Positions 45,658 to 59,000 of a stretch of DNA of 64,000 nucleotides are shown here, in pieces. How positions within the stretch are numbered: position 1 is the stretch's first letter; each line of letters starts with the position of its first letter. The stretch is taken from NCBI GenBank assembly GCA_905250115.1, contig CAJNOI010000011.1, positions 683,550-747,549 of the forward strand. The letters are read 5' to 3'. The position numbers were made by a program, and so were the translations under genes. The notes under the pieces were generated by a model. The model did no database searches. It had not been told where the DNA came from and saw only the letters and a list, made by a program, of their open reading frames with translations. This stretch comes from Adineta steineri (taxonomy: Eukaryota; Rotifera; Eurotatoria; Adinetida; Adinetidae).

Positions 45658-46744
45658 AATTATTTTATTTATTTATTTATTTTAAATGGAATAGAAGGAG
45701 AGAAAAGAAAAAGATATAGATATATATAATTAATCAATATGAGAACTATGAAGCAGATGTTGTTCGAAAATTAATTATGGTAAAAAGCATCTAAAATAAA
45801 TAAATAAATTTATAGTTAAAGTTTTTTAATCAATAAACAAGTAGTTTATCTTTGAAAAGATAAAATGAATATATTAAAGGATTTAAACCAGAAAGAAAGA
45901 CGTATTTGTTGTCAAGGTGGTGTTTGTCGTCAGCTGATCTGAGTAGATGAAAAAGCAGAACAAAAAAAACACACAATTTAAGTGAGAGGATACGTTTATT
46001 TGCCGAACAAACAAATGCTCGTGACAGATGACACTACTAGTAGTACTATACAATATATGTCAGGAGTGATGATATATTACTTCCGTTTGGCTAAATATGA
46101 CAATTCAAGGAATGTATAATATTGATCTTTCCCAATATATTACGAAAGAATCGAAATTTAAGATACTTTTACATTAATAAATATTGCTTATTTGTCACTT
46201 AATATCAAAATCAATATTAATCTTACTTCGGTTCAATGATAAAAGAAAATTTGAATTTATTAATTCACAAAAAAAAGAGCAACGTACTATTATTTCTTAC
46301 ATATATCTATGTGTATTATATATTAGCAATACACTGAGTAAATAAATGAATCATTTGTACTTTTCCTCTCTAAAGAAAAAAGAATGATTCATTTGCTATC
46401 ATTATCATAAACCTGATAAAAATCATCTAAAATAAATGATTAAGTATTGCAAATTATCTAAAATCAAAAGAAAACATATTTAATATCATATATGTAAAAT
46501 CCTTTTTATATAGTTTTTATTTTGTTCAAATAGATATATCATGACGAGAGAGCGAGCGAGAAAAAAAACAAAAACAAAACGCGATAAAGATCGAAGAAAA
46601 CAAGCAAAACAAAAAAAAACCAATAAACAACGATACGAACAAGACAACATATTTTTTGTTATATAACCAGTTTAACTGTACAGCAAAAAAAAGAAACAAA
46701 ATAAACAGAAAAGAGATTTTTTTTTCTTCTATTAATTGAATTGA
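45658..46744. other. Intergenic, nothing recognised
   Basis: Includes the beta-TrCP upstream region and the SPOP-like 3' UTR. A-rich runs only. Confidence 0.5.
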
Positions 46745-49055
46745 TCAATCATATTTCGGATATTTACTTGTCGTTGTTAATGACGTTGAATGATGATGAT
46801 GATTTAAATTATTATGTTTTGTTATTGTTGGTGTAACAAGTGAACGAAATGCATCAATTATTAAATGTGGATTATGTTTTGTAAAATTTAACCAATTTGT
46901 TGTTTTCGATATAGCTAAAGCATTCGAACGTATAAATGCTAATATCTGTTGTTTAAGTAATGCATCATTTGCTTGATCACTAACTTCAAGCATTTCAATA
47001 GCATTATCAATTTTTAATACATCTAACATTGTTGTTTTTGTTAAATCACGTAGTTCATTTAAATCATATTTAACAGCAGCACGAAATAAATCAATTGCAT
47101 TTAAATTATTATATATTTCATCATTTGTTGTTGGTAAATGACCTGTATAGATATAAATTAACATAGCACGAACAGTTGATGGGTCAAGATCATCAATATA
47201 TAAATCCATTGGAGGTAATTTTAAATTATGACTGAAATTATTGGAATTATTCGAACGCATTTGATTAGCAAATGATGATGAACGAGATATTAATATAGCT
47301 TTATGTGCATGAAATGTAGCTAATGGTGTTATATTAGAATATTTTATAGAAGATTGTTGAATATCTGAATTTATTTCTTGATCATGACATATACAACGTT
47401 TGATACTTGTTGATGATAATATGGAAGACGATGAACAAGTATCGGAAGATGATGTAGAGCAATCGGAAGAAGAAGAAGAATGATTAATTTCAGATGAACT
47501 TTGAGCAATACGTGAAAGCAAAGATGTTGTTGAACGAGTTGCTCGACGTGTTAACGAAAGTTGACATGACCGAGACTCGATTGAATTATTATTATTTGAC
47601 TCGCAATCTTTGGAAATAACTAGAAATATAAAGAGAATTTTTATAAACATAGAATTTATAATATTTACCTGATGATGATTGTTCATGTTGATCAAATATT
47701 TGTTCATTATTTTTTAAATTTAGTTTTAATTTCTGGGATCTACAATGACATGAAGAACATGATGGATGTTGTTTGGTAGAAGTTCGTCGAACTCGCGGAG
47801 ATTTTCGATTATCATCATTTTTATTTTCTTGCAGTTGTTGTTGATGTCGTTGTTGTTTTGATATAACATGAATATTTACATCAGTAAAACGTTCGTCATC
47901 GAGAAGTATTTTAATTTGATTGGATAAAAGTTCTAATGATTTAAAACGTTCTTTATCATCGATGAATAAACCAGATACAACAGTTGTTGGTGGTGATGGT
48001 GTAGTTGATGGATTCGAATTTATTACAGATGGTGTAGATGATGATGATGCAGATGATGATGAAGTTGATGCTTGATTTTTTATAACAGAATTTGTTTGTT
48101 GAGGTGGCGGAGGAGGTAAAATGGGTGGTGGATGATGGTGATGGTGATGATGATGATTATGATTATGAGAGGGATGAAATAAATCACCAGTTGTACTTTC
48201 TTTTTCATCAACTAATATTACACGAACATAAACACGAAGACGATCATCGGTTAAAAGATCATTACGACGAGAATTTAAATAATTTCCATCAAGAAATTCT
48301 AAAGCGAAAAACGAAAATTTCATTTTTAATTACTCAAAAAAAAACAAGTGTCAATCTTACCTGAATAACCCCAATCATTTCCTGAAGAAAATGTATGAAA
48401 ATTTGTTGAACGTAACATAACAAGTTCATTATTTCGACTAACAACACTAAATTCAGCTTTGGCTTTAATTGTTGGCATTGTACCACTGACATATTTGAGA
48501 AATATTGCAATATTATTATTTGTATGTTGTTTTTCATTTAAACCACGTGGATATAATTTTAGACTCCATCGAGTATTTGAATAAGGAGTATTAACAGGTG
48601 AAAATGTTTCTGATTGAAGACACGTTGAATTTGAATCATCAATATATGATGATAGATAACTACAAGAAAAAAATGACTTTTACAATCAAATATTATAATC
48701 GTCTTATCGGGTAATAGTTATATTTAAACGATTGTCTCAAACTATACAAGTAAATCTTCTTAATGTAAAATTACTTCTTTTCTTATCTTCATTATATATT
48801 CATGAAAAAAAAATTATGATCTTACTTAATAATCCATAAATGAGAAAAAGAACATAAATGTCGTTCAGTACGTGATGATGAATCTGATTCGGAAAAAGTA
48901 CGTTTATGACTTTGTCGAATAGTTGATGTTGAATTCGATGATGTTGTAGCTGAATTTGTTGTTGTTGTGGAAGACGAATTTACATTACCAATTGTTCGAT
49001 TATTACTATTATTATTATTATTGTTAGTAGTGGTAGTAGTAGTAGTATTTTCCAT
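46745..49055 (-). CDS. SPOP-like MATH-BTB protein with large low-complexity inserts
   Basis: Exons 49055-48826, 48659-48361, 48298-47669 and 47619-46745 join in phases 2, 1 and 1. The N-terminus is Thr/Asn/Ser-rich. The MATH (TRAF) domain follows (SFSHLWIINN across the first junction, WSLKLYPRGLNE, SGNDWGYSEFL, then DRLRVYVRVILVD), which in SPOP holds the substrate. Instead of passing straight to BTB, the protein has a His/Pro-rich stretch near NHNHHHHHHHHPPP. BTB then begins (DDERFTDVNIHVISK) but is broken by ~150 low-complexity residues before FHAHKAILISRSSSFANQM continues it. BTB binds cullin-3. The BACK-like end (ALLKQQILAFIRSNA, then TTNWLNF) is present. Overall it fits a CUL3 ubiquitin-ligase adaptor of the SPOP/Roadkill type. 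Confidence 0.85.
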
Positions 49056-49245
49056 ATTATTCTATTTTTTTAGTTTAATATTCAACATATTGAAATATTT
49101 CTCTATTCAAAAAAATAATCTAAAACAAATTTTATAAATCGGTTTTAGTTTAACACTACAAAAAAAAATATTCTTCTTTTTCTATCATTTTAATGAAAGT
49201 TCTTTTTGTTCTAAAACTATCTTTTTATTTTATGAGCATTGTTTT

Positions 49246-51552
49246 TTAAACAACAAATGTAGTTGGATCAAAACTTGGTTTATCAGGAAATGTACAACCC
49301 GATTGTTGAATACATTCAAATGCACAATAAGCACCAGCTTGAATTGATTCTTCATGACTCTTGCCGAGAGCTAGATAAGCAAGAAATCCTAAAATAAACA
49401 AAATAGATGAATGAGTAACTGTGAATACATATTATCTAATTTTTTTTTGTTATGAAATAACCTTCTTATTGTTAATCTGAGCGAAGAAATTCTTAATTAG
49501 TAGGGTGTGAGAGAAAAATCTAAGTTAGAATTTTTGTAATCGCGTGTTCAATTATTTCCTCGAGCATTAACTCTCAAATCTGAGTTGTGAAAGGATGATT
49601 TTATTTCATACCTCCGACAAATGAATCACCAGCACCATTTGTATCGACAATATCTAATGGTTTTTTAACCGGAAATTCTTTTGGCTCTTGACCAGCTAAA
49701 TATAAAAATTTATTAATTATGAATGGAATTCTAAGTATAAATAACATACTAATAGCTAGTACAGTTGGTTCAGATCCTTGTGTAATAACGACAACACGTG
49801 GACGTTGAGAGTTCTTTTTTGGAAGATCACTTATTGCTTTAGCTATGACTTTGATTTCTTCAGTCTAATTATTGATGAAACAAAAAATTCGTATAATTTG
49901 TAATAATTTTTACACTTACATCTAATTTTAATTGATGTTTACCGAAACTTCTTGCTTCCTGAAAAAAAATTAAATTCTTTAATTCAAAATAGAACAAAAA
50001 TTAACGAACAGTTTCATTTCCAAATAAATAATCAACATATGGCATAGCTTTCATTAATTTATCACCAAAATATTCACATATAAATGGTGCTGATAAATTA
50101 GTACAAAATATTTTATTATGTGTATCAGCATGTTCACATATACGCATAATAGCAGGTGGACATACGGTATAAAAGAATCCCTAAATTAAATTAAATTATT
50201 TAGTTTAATATTATATTTCTAATTAAAAATATTTACAGCTGTATAAAATATTTTAGCTTTTTCAATTAATTGTTTATTTTTTGGATCATCTAAATGTTCA
50301 ATTGTAAAATGATTTGCAGCACCTAGATTTGCTACTAATGATCTAAAAATAAAAATGAATTATTATTTATTAATTATTGTATTACAAACCGATTATTGCC
50401 AGTAATAAGAACAGCACATGTACCAGTTTGTACTCGTTCTTCTGAATCTGTATGCACTTGATAGGATAATATAAGACCTGCTTTACTAGCTGCATCATGT
50501 AATAATTGATGATATTTATCCTGACCTACACAACCCATATAGACACAAGAATTTGCTTGTTGTAATAACCACTAGAAGAAAGAAATAATTTAGATGAAAA
50601 AAAACAAAAACAAGCAAAGATGATTTACTGTTGCAGCTCGTATTGAATTTTGTGTTGCTCCTCCAGCAACAAATTGATGATTTGGAAAATCACGAAGTAA
50701 ACTTTCGTTTCTATAGATTTTACAATAAATATTATATATGTCTATATATTGAAGTCAGAAATAAAAACTTACAATCCTTTATGATCATCACTTGCTAAAA
50801 TTGCATCATTAGCATTTAATTTATATCTAAATAGAAAGAAAATTTCAGATTTTCTAGATAAATAAAATCGATCAATAGTTCTTTACTAATGGTTAATACA
50901 TTACGAAATGCAAAGAAAAACAAAAGATTAAATGTTATATGTCATCTTCAATAGGAAAATATCAAACAGAAGGATTTCTAATCTTTATCTATTTATATCA
51001 ATAATAGACAGTAGTATTTATTATATCTAACAGCATATTTTGTATACGATCAAATAATCTGAAGATTTCCCAATGAAAGTATTTCGTCATATTTTTCTAT
51101 TAACAAAATCTCGCCCGTATGGGACTCACGATTCTAGTCTTTCTATTTTGCATACATAAAATCAATGGTAGTAAGTATCGCAAATCTAGTATGAATACTG
51201 TTCTAATGATTAGAATCGATTTAATTAGCATATGTATCTATAGGCTTTTAATAAGTTCTACTATATCAAATATATACATTTGACATGGCTCAACCTTAAT
51301 CATACATCTGTATCAGACGGTAATGTCTTGAACTAACTTCGACACATAGAATAGATTTCCGGTTTCTACAATTAGTATTTTTAACATACCCTTCAAGAAA
51401 CGATACCGGAACTTCAGCAATAATATCAAGTAATGGATTTCCAATTCCAAAAATAGTTCCATCACTATAATTAAATATTTATATTATTAATTTTAAATAA
51501 GACTATAGAACAACCTTAATTTTTTATTGTTGTCAGATGTTTCAGTTGACAT
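49246..51552 (-). CDS. ADK: Adenosine kinase
   Basis: A PfkB/ribokinase-family enzyme phosphorylating adenosine to AMP with ATP, mainly cytosolic or nuclear. It is read across about nine short exons from MSTETSDNNKKLSDG to FDPTTFVV and TAA. Diagnostic parts are GIGNPLLDI near the N-terminus, FVAGGATQNSIRAATWLLQ (substrate-lid region), YMGCVGQDKYHQLLHDAAS, FFYTVCPPAIM, YVDYLFGNETEAR, and the anion-hole/catalytic motif DTNGAGDSFVGGFLAYLALG (~49610-49650), whose final Asp is the base. Length matches the family (~345). Most introns are ~50-60 nt, but one (50827-51389) is 563 nt. The ATG is preceded directly by TTTGATTTCTAG, an acceptor with no upstream coding exon needed. The prefoldin 1 gene ends only 92 nt upstream on the same strand. 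Confidence 0.95.
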
Positions 51553-51644
51553 TATCTAGAAATCAAACGAAAAACGTCATTAAAATTAAAAATGAAACAT
51601 ACTAAATGAATGTAATGAAAAAAGAAAACAAAGAAACAAACAAT

Positions 51645-52212
51645 TTAAGAACGTGATTTTTTTCCTCCTGCTGCTCCTCCTCCAAGTCTTTCTTTAAATT
51701 GTGTTTCACATTCTCGCATTTGTTTTTCCAAGTATGTTTTCGTTCCCTAAAAAAAATAACAATAATAAGATTTCTTTTTTTTTCGCATAACATATTTTAT
51801 TTTCATACTTCTTGTTTTTTAATATCATCCTCACATGTTTTGATTTTCTTTTCAATTTGTTCACGAACTTCAGCTTTTGTATTTAATACAAACCTAAAAT
51901 ATATTTTGAAGATTTTATTCTGTAAAAAAAGAAAAATAGATACTATACATTCGACCAACTGAACTAAACATTGGTGTTTCAGGTTTAAGTGTATTAATTT
52001 CTTTATCAGTTAATTTTGAGCGTTGAATTTCACGTTTAAGTCCTTCAATTTGTCCTGTTGATTTTTTCAATGATGTTTGAATATCAATCATTTTCATTTG
52101 TAATTGACCTAATAACTAATTTGAATGAATAATTAGATAGGAAAATATATTTTTAAATATATATATATAAATATACTTTTTGAGCTTCTTCTTCACGTGA
52201 TGCTGAACTCAT
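51645..52212 (-). CDS. PFDN1: Prefoldin subunit 1
   Basis: A beta-type subunit of the hexameric prefoldin chaperone, which hands nascent actin and tubulin to the CCT chaperonin. Four exons on the minus strand from ATG 52212 (MSSASREEEAQK) to TAA 51645-51647 give ~125 residues. The two coiled-coil arms and beta-hairpin are visible: MKMIDIQTSLKKSTGQIEGL, then KLTDKEINTLKPETPMFSSV and GRMFVLNTKAEVREQIEKK, KTYLEKQMRECETQFKERLG. The C-terminus is GGKKSRS. A 5' UTR intron seems present: donor GTAAGTTT near 52903 and acceptor CTTTGTAG near 52243. Adenosine kinase starts 92 nt after this gene's stop. Confidence 0.9.
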
Positions 52213-54449
52213 TCTCAAATTTCCTTCTGTTTTGATCAATAATCTACAAAGAAGAAAAAAAACAAAGTGTTAATAAAATGAATTAATGTAAAATAAATAT
52301 TCATCTATGTATGAATAAATATACATATATACATTTGTTTCAGTCTATTTTATTTGTTGTTCTGTTGTGATGTATCAGTGATCGATGAAATATTTCATTG
52401 GTTAAAAACTGCCATTTATAAAACATAGTATACTTTATTGGTGATATAATAATGAAAATTTTCAAGTTTTTTATTTCGATGAAAATCTTCCATTTATAAT
52501 ATATTCGATAAAAACATTCTTTTAAAAGTATTATCATGGAAACTATGATAATTAGTGACATCTGTTAAATCGTCATGTGTTTCTAAAGAAGCGTGTAACT
52601 AGAAAATATTTAAACAGAGTAATATCATGCAACGGTTAAACTATTTATTCAAAATAATGCATGATTTCTTTTCAAAAAATTAAATGTAATTTGTTAATTG
52701 TCATATTTCTCTAAAGAAATAAAGTCAGTCTATCAGTAAAATCATGATAATTATTACTCTATCTAATGAAATATCATTTCTTTTGTATATCATCCAAACA
52801 AAGATGAAGAGCCATTAGATGATAACTATTGTTTATTGATTACTCTGAATTATTGTCTAATCCTTTGAGGATCGGCTTATTTTGAGAAATAATTAAACTT
52901 ACAAATTGAGGACAGATTCAAGTCGTTCAAAATTTTGTTGATTTTCATTTGATTGAACGTTCTTTTTCTTGAAGTTATCTTATGTAGAATGAAATTGATG
53001 AAGCACGAACTGTGAACTCTGAATGCACCTGACTTTATTTTTTTTTTGGCAATCTCTCTTTATAATGATTTGAGGACTCTACATAGGGTAATAATAGGAG
53101 ACGAAAATTCATTAGCTGGAAAGATTTCATGGATGACGAACAGGAAGAAAAAACCCATAAGAGTAGTTGAAAGAAAGAGAAGCAGAGGGAAAGGAAAAGT
53201 CCAACACATATTACACATAGGACTGAATGGGAAAATCCACAAAGCATAAATGAGAATAACAAAAAAGAATATACCGATCATAACACAAACGTTTAAAACA
53301 ACATTCACTTCGAAGAGAAGCGAAAAAAGCTCGAATTCTTACACTTAACACCATGTGAAATCTCAATGACACTTTAAAGTGCCACCGGCCCCGAAAGGGT
53401 TAATGAAGTCACTTTAAATATTTTTTCATTTTATGAGACTTATTCAGAATCATCGATAATCACTCGTATTTACTTGAAATCAATGAAAATCATTGTAATA
53501 CATTTTTAGAAACATTGTGCAATCTGAAGCATTATTAGAATCAACATCACTTAAATTGCGGATATTTGTTTGAAGTCATCTGAATTTAATTAGAATAAAT
53601 TAGTATAATAAACTAAGTTCATCTAATCAGAGAAGAATCATGAATGTAGGCACCGATTGCGTTGACTTTACTCACTGAACTGATGGCATTGATTATTTCA
53701 ATTCTATTAATTTTTCATATCTCAATATATCAACTACAACCCATGGAATCAGCTGTTTCTAATAACAAGCGCATATTGAATCCAAATTGTTCAGACTAAT
53801 TGAATTTCTCTTCAAACTATACGCGTATCTTAATACGATTAAAACATATACGCTCTTCCATTTACTGTCTTCATCAAACCAATCCAGAAAAAGAAACGAT
53901 AGACATGAGGACTATCTTTATTTTCTATAAATGTATCAATTTATTGACTATGATATGTGCCTGAGATATAGTATAATATTTATTTTATTAATTTATTTTA
54001 GCAACAACGAGAAAATAACAAACAACGGAAAAGATTAATTTCTTTTTTTATTTTTTCGTAGCACAAAACGATTTGTTTTTCGTACAAAATGAACTAAGTC
54101 ATATTCAATTTTAATATTATTTTTTGGAGAAGAATTATGATTAATAAAACACAACAAAACAACAACAACAACAACAACAAAAAAGAGGAAAAGAAGAAGA
54201 GAAAATTCAACAATTCAGAGACAACAATTTTTAATGAAATCGTCAGATCAGATGTCATGAATGAAGTTAATAGAGAAAAAAAAAGAAATAAAACTACAAA
54301 CACACAACAACCAAAAACCCCATTCAATAAATTGCAAAAAAAAAATCTTATTTTTTTTTCTCGTTTATGATAAGATCGCAATGAAATGATAAATAAATAT
54401 GAACATAAGTCAATAGTAAAGAAATATTAATGATAAATATATAATTCAT
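52213..54449. other. PFDN1 5' UTR intron and upstream intergenic DNA
   Basis: 52243-52903 looks like a 5' UTR intron of PFDN1. At 53060-53330 the plus strand resembles part of the pogo element at 57640-57790 (gatgacgaacaggaagaaaa against gatgatgaacatggaagaaa), perhaps an old relic. A piggyBac-like end, gaaagggttaa, occurs at about 53391-53401, but no partner end was found. The rest is A+T-rich filler. Confidence 0.4.
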
Positions 54450-55901
54450 TCATGCTCGAAAAAGAATTTTTGATGTTGCACCACGTTTTGATTCCTGATC
54501 TTCATGACTTTCGAAAATTAATGGAATATTTCGAGGAATATCCGCTACTTCACGAAATCGACTTCTATATAATTAACAAAGAAAAATTAAATAAAAACAA
54601 AATATTTCATAGAATTTCTTTTACCCGATTCGTTTAGTAACTTCAGCATTTTTCCAATCTTTTGTCCATAAACTTATTCGATCACCTTTACTTCGAATTG
54701 ATACTACACAGCCATTAACATGTTGAGCATCTTCAGTATATTGATCACCAATCAATGAAAGTAACTAAAACAAATATACATAGAAAAATAAGTAAATGAT
54801 TGACAAAAATAATTTTTTTCAGCAAACCGTAAAAAGCCAATATTTATCAAGTTCAGTTGCTCGTTGACTTTTATTTAAATTCAATGACCATCGACCACCG
54901 GAACGATTAAATCGATCTTCCCACATTGGTTGCTACAGAAGAAAAAGAAATCAAATATAATCTTGTTATTAAACAGATAGGGTTTCAATCAAAAAATCGA
55001 AGACTTATAAATCGTTATATTTTAATGATTAGTTGATCAACTATATAATTTAAGATAAGCAATGAGATAGTCACAATTCTGTCGATTTCTACGAGATCTC
55101 TTTGAAATTCACGTGATGTACTCGTTGACAAATTTCTAAAGTCGAATTTTATCGTTTATACTCATAGTGAATCTTCTCGCTTAATCAGATTTGTCAACTT
55201 CATATGTAGAAAGTAGTATAATATAATGCGAACGAATGGAATCTTTCGCAATGGTTATTATATCTCTAAAATGGGTTCTAGCATAATAATTGATTAGTGA
55301 TTAATAGAAATGTTTACAATATAGATCTTTCATGAGAATTGATAAGGTAAACTGAGACTTAATCGTATCAGCTATAAGACATTGTAACTTTCGATTGAAA
55401 TCTTAAACCAATCGATCATGATTTCAATCTCGGTCTTAGTAATGAAAAATCTTTATTTCGATCTGAATTGAAACTAAGATCAAATCAAATGGTCTATGAA
55501 TGAAATTTATAAAACAAGAAGTTGTGTTAACTTACTATGTGTGTTTTGAAAAGGAAGTAATCACAACCTTGACCGAGTCGACTAGCAACTTGTAAATGAT
55601 TATAAACTGACCAGAAATTTTCAACTGTTGATACAGTTGTTATTTGTATTAAATTATCTTTCCATTCACATTGTCGATCATTTTTAAAGAACCAAAATGA
55701 CCAGGAATCTTCTAATGGAAATGTTAAATCACTTGATGATTGGATTAATGATTGCATTTCACTAACAGTATTTTCTTTTTCTTGTTGTTCATTAGAAACA
55801 GGAGATTTTTCTTTCGGAGATAATGGACTTATTGGTGTTGTATATGTTTCATCTGATTGATTATCAGTTGTATCCACTTTAATATTTTCAGTGACGGACA
55901 T
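54450..55901 (-). CDS. EIF4E: Translation initiation factor eIF4E
   Basis: The cap-binding subunit of eIF4F. Four exons with matching phases run from MSVTENIKVDTT to KILFRA and TGA 54450-54452. The N-terminus is Ser/Pro/Glu-rich. The core shows PLEDSWSFWFFKND (the first cap-stacking Trp region), VENFWSVYNHLQVAS, CDYFLFKTHIQPMWEDRFNR (the second cap-stacking Trp, in PMWED), SGGRWSLNLNKSQRATELDK, YWLFTLLSLIG, VVSIRSKGDRISLWTKDW, KRIGSRFREVADIP and a Ser/Thr-containing tail (KRGATSKILF) like that carrying the Mnk site in other animals. The tail ends FRA, not the usual FVV. Length ~215, normal for class I. An acceptor-like CTTTTTTAG lies ~40 nt upstream of the ATG. The RhoGAP gene ends ~170 nt upstream on the same strand. 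Confidence 0.95.
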
Positions 55902-56068
55902 TATATAAAAATTTTAAGGTTATTTTTTTGAATTTTAATCTAAAAAAGCGAAAAAAAAAGTTAATTAATTGCATAAATGAAAGAGACTGATTGATTATCA
56001 TGATATACAAAATATCACAAATAAAAAATACTATTGTGAAAGACAGGAAGAAAAAAAATTGGAATCGT

Positions 56069-59000
56069 TTAAATATCTGATTGATATCGAGCTTTTAATT
56101 GTTCATTTTCATATTGTAATTGTTCAATAATTTGTTTTAATTCAGTATTTTCTTTTTCATATTTAAGACGTTCTTCATAAGATGTTTTGGTTAAATTATT
56201 TAATAAACTATCTTTTTTATCAATTAAATCTTTTAATATATAAATTTCATCTTGAAGAGTTTTCAAACAATCATTTAATATATTTGATTGAATAGATTTT
56301 GATGATTGATCAGTTTGATTAAGTGTACGAGATGATATATTTATACAACTTGAATATTGTATATTTTCACTTGAAGAAAAATGTGGATGAAATGCTCTTG
56401 ACACACTGGTTTTAAAATTTGTAATTGATTTACCAAATTTATTAGCAAATGTTTTTTTAGAAGTTTTACGGATAGGTGATGATACATTACTTTTTGATAG
56501 AATTTGAGATGGAATATCTAAATAATAAAATAGTTGAATTTTGATTTTATGGAAATAATAGAAAATGTCAAAAGATTGATACGAACAAACTTTATAAATA
56601 CTGTTAACTGTTATTATTCTCGAATGAAATATAAAAATGAATCATGTTTTTTTTATTGTAAACAGAAGCGCTACCTAGTGACTTTTTGTTAATGCTTTAA
56701 TGTCAGTATTTTTGTAGTGTTTAAATCGACAAAATCTTGTGCTATCGTTTCCGTGCATTTATTTTAATATGTCACTATAGAAAGAAGCCTACAGGTGTCA
56801 ATTCTAGAGTTCATATAGTTGATTTCTTTCTTTCAATTCGTGAATGAGTGCGTAGAAACAATGTGATTTTATAAGCTTCCTGATCACCGAACCTGATGCC
56901 ATTAGGTTTGTTTTTATGGTGACGTATTAAAATAAATGCACGGAAACAAGAGTGCACGACTTTGTCGATTCAAACACTACAAAAAATACTAAAATTGAAG
57001 CATTAATAAAGAGTTACTAGGTAGTGCTTCCTTTCACAACAAAAAGATGACTAATTTTTATATTTCATTCAAAAATAATAACTGTGAATAGTATTTGTAA
57101 AATTTGTCCGTATCGATAAAAGCTTCTCAGTCATACCTATCGTTGAAAAAATGAATAGTGGAATTAAAAGAATTTACTGTCCTCATAGACTTCTGGGACA
57201 TCATGTATACAGTCGAATCCGCTTATAAGAGCGCAGTCGGATCGCTTCTTAATGCGAACTATATGTAAGATAGTGTAAAACTTGATTATTGTCAATATTC
57301 ATTAAGAAGTACATACACATACATAAATTTATTTAAAGAAATCCACTGATTTCTTCATGAGGGCTTTCGCGTTTTTGTTTTCGACTTAAGTTGCCATTGT
57401 TCATCACTATTTCTCGGATTTCTTCTTCGTTTTGCCTTATCTTCTTCACCGTAGAATAGCCGATGTTGAAATCTTTAGCCACATGTTCTGCCTTTTTGGA
57501 TTTCAGCACTTCCAAGATCCCCAATTTTCGTTCGATCGATAATGTGCAACGTTTACCACTGGTAGATGCCATTCTTTGAAAAGTAATGATTCAACGAAAA
57601 ATGACGAACAATATATAGAACGAAGGTGGAAGGCAAAATCCATGAAATGGAAAATCCCATAGATGATGAACATGGAAGAAAAATCCAATATAGAACAACA
57701 TGAAAGAAAAAAAAACGAACGAAAGGAAGAATCCATCACATATATATGACAGGAGAGGAAAAATTCATCAAATATGACAGGAACGAAAAAGAAGAAAAAC
57801 GTAAATGCATATTTATAATTATATGCATGGACGAGCTCTTTTATGCGGGCTAAAATCGTAAAAAAACGCCAACAAACAGCTCTAATAAACGAATCGCTCC
57901 CGTATCCGAAGTTCTGAAAAGCGGGCTTTGTCACAATGTAAAATGCATTACGAAAAAACGGGTAATTGAAAAATCGCTCTTAATAGCGGGTCGCTCCGTT
58001 ATGCGGAGCTCTTATAAGTGGATTTGACTGTACATAAATAAATACAATATGATAGATAGATTAGATATCCAGCTACGAGATAACACTGATATATCTGACT
58101 AAAGATTTCCTACATAAAATAACAGTCGCTCTGAAAAATACGAAATTCTTCTTCTTTTCGCTTATTATGAGGAAGATTTTTTTCGATAAAAAAAGTTTAT
58201 ATTCTTACCTGATTTATATTTTTCTTCTAATATATTTAATCGGGTTTTCATTCTGTCATCATTATTAATTATATCTGCACAAGAAAATCGTTTTTGAAGA
58301 ATATTTATCTGATTATATTCATTATTTTCTTCTCCTTGACAACATGTTATGAATGATTGTTGGCGATTAAATGTATTATTTAATTGTTTATCTATAACTA
58401 ATTCTGATTGATATTTTAGATTATCATTATCTAATTGATCATCGAAGCTAATATTTGAACTATCAATTGATGAAAATGTTGTAAAACGTATGGAAGGCAT
58501 TGATGATGAACGTGAATTAATTTTCATTGGTCGTTGTTGTTCGTTTGATGATAGAAGTGAAGAAAATGATGAAAAACCACTGGATTTAGTAATTGATTCA
58601 TTATTTTGATCACATATTTCATTTGAATTATTCTAAATTCATTAAAATAAGAAACTGCTATTTAAAAAAAGAAAAAGAATTATACCGGAAAAAGATATTC
58701 ACTATAATCAATGAGTACTTTAATTAATGGAAATAGATTATAACTGTAAGAATAAAATAGATTTCATAAGATAAATAAAGAAATCTTTACTTATGTCCTT
58801 TAATCATATTTAGATCAAGGTCTTCAGATGGTCTAATAAGATTACTTCCAAAAGTAACAGCTAAATTATCTGCATCCATTTTTGTTTCATGAGCATATTG
58901 TGTAAGTTTTTTTAAAAATAAAGATAAATATGCTAAAACAGCATAATTTATACCTGATAATGTTTTTCCTATTAATTGTTTTAAACGATCAATATCGTTT

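Noticed and set aside
53046..53308. Overlapping frames on both strands upstream of PFDN1
   Set aside because: They lie in repetitive purine-rich DNA similar to part of the pogo element at 57.7 kb; no domain.
53391..53401. piggyBac-type end (gaaagggttaa)
   Set aside because: Only one end was found, with no partner inverted end or internal transposase; too weak to call an element.
57503..57934. 143-codon minus frame inside the pogo element
   Set aside because: Phe/Ser-rich translation of purine-rich internal DNA, overlapping the better HTH frame in another phase.
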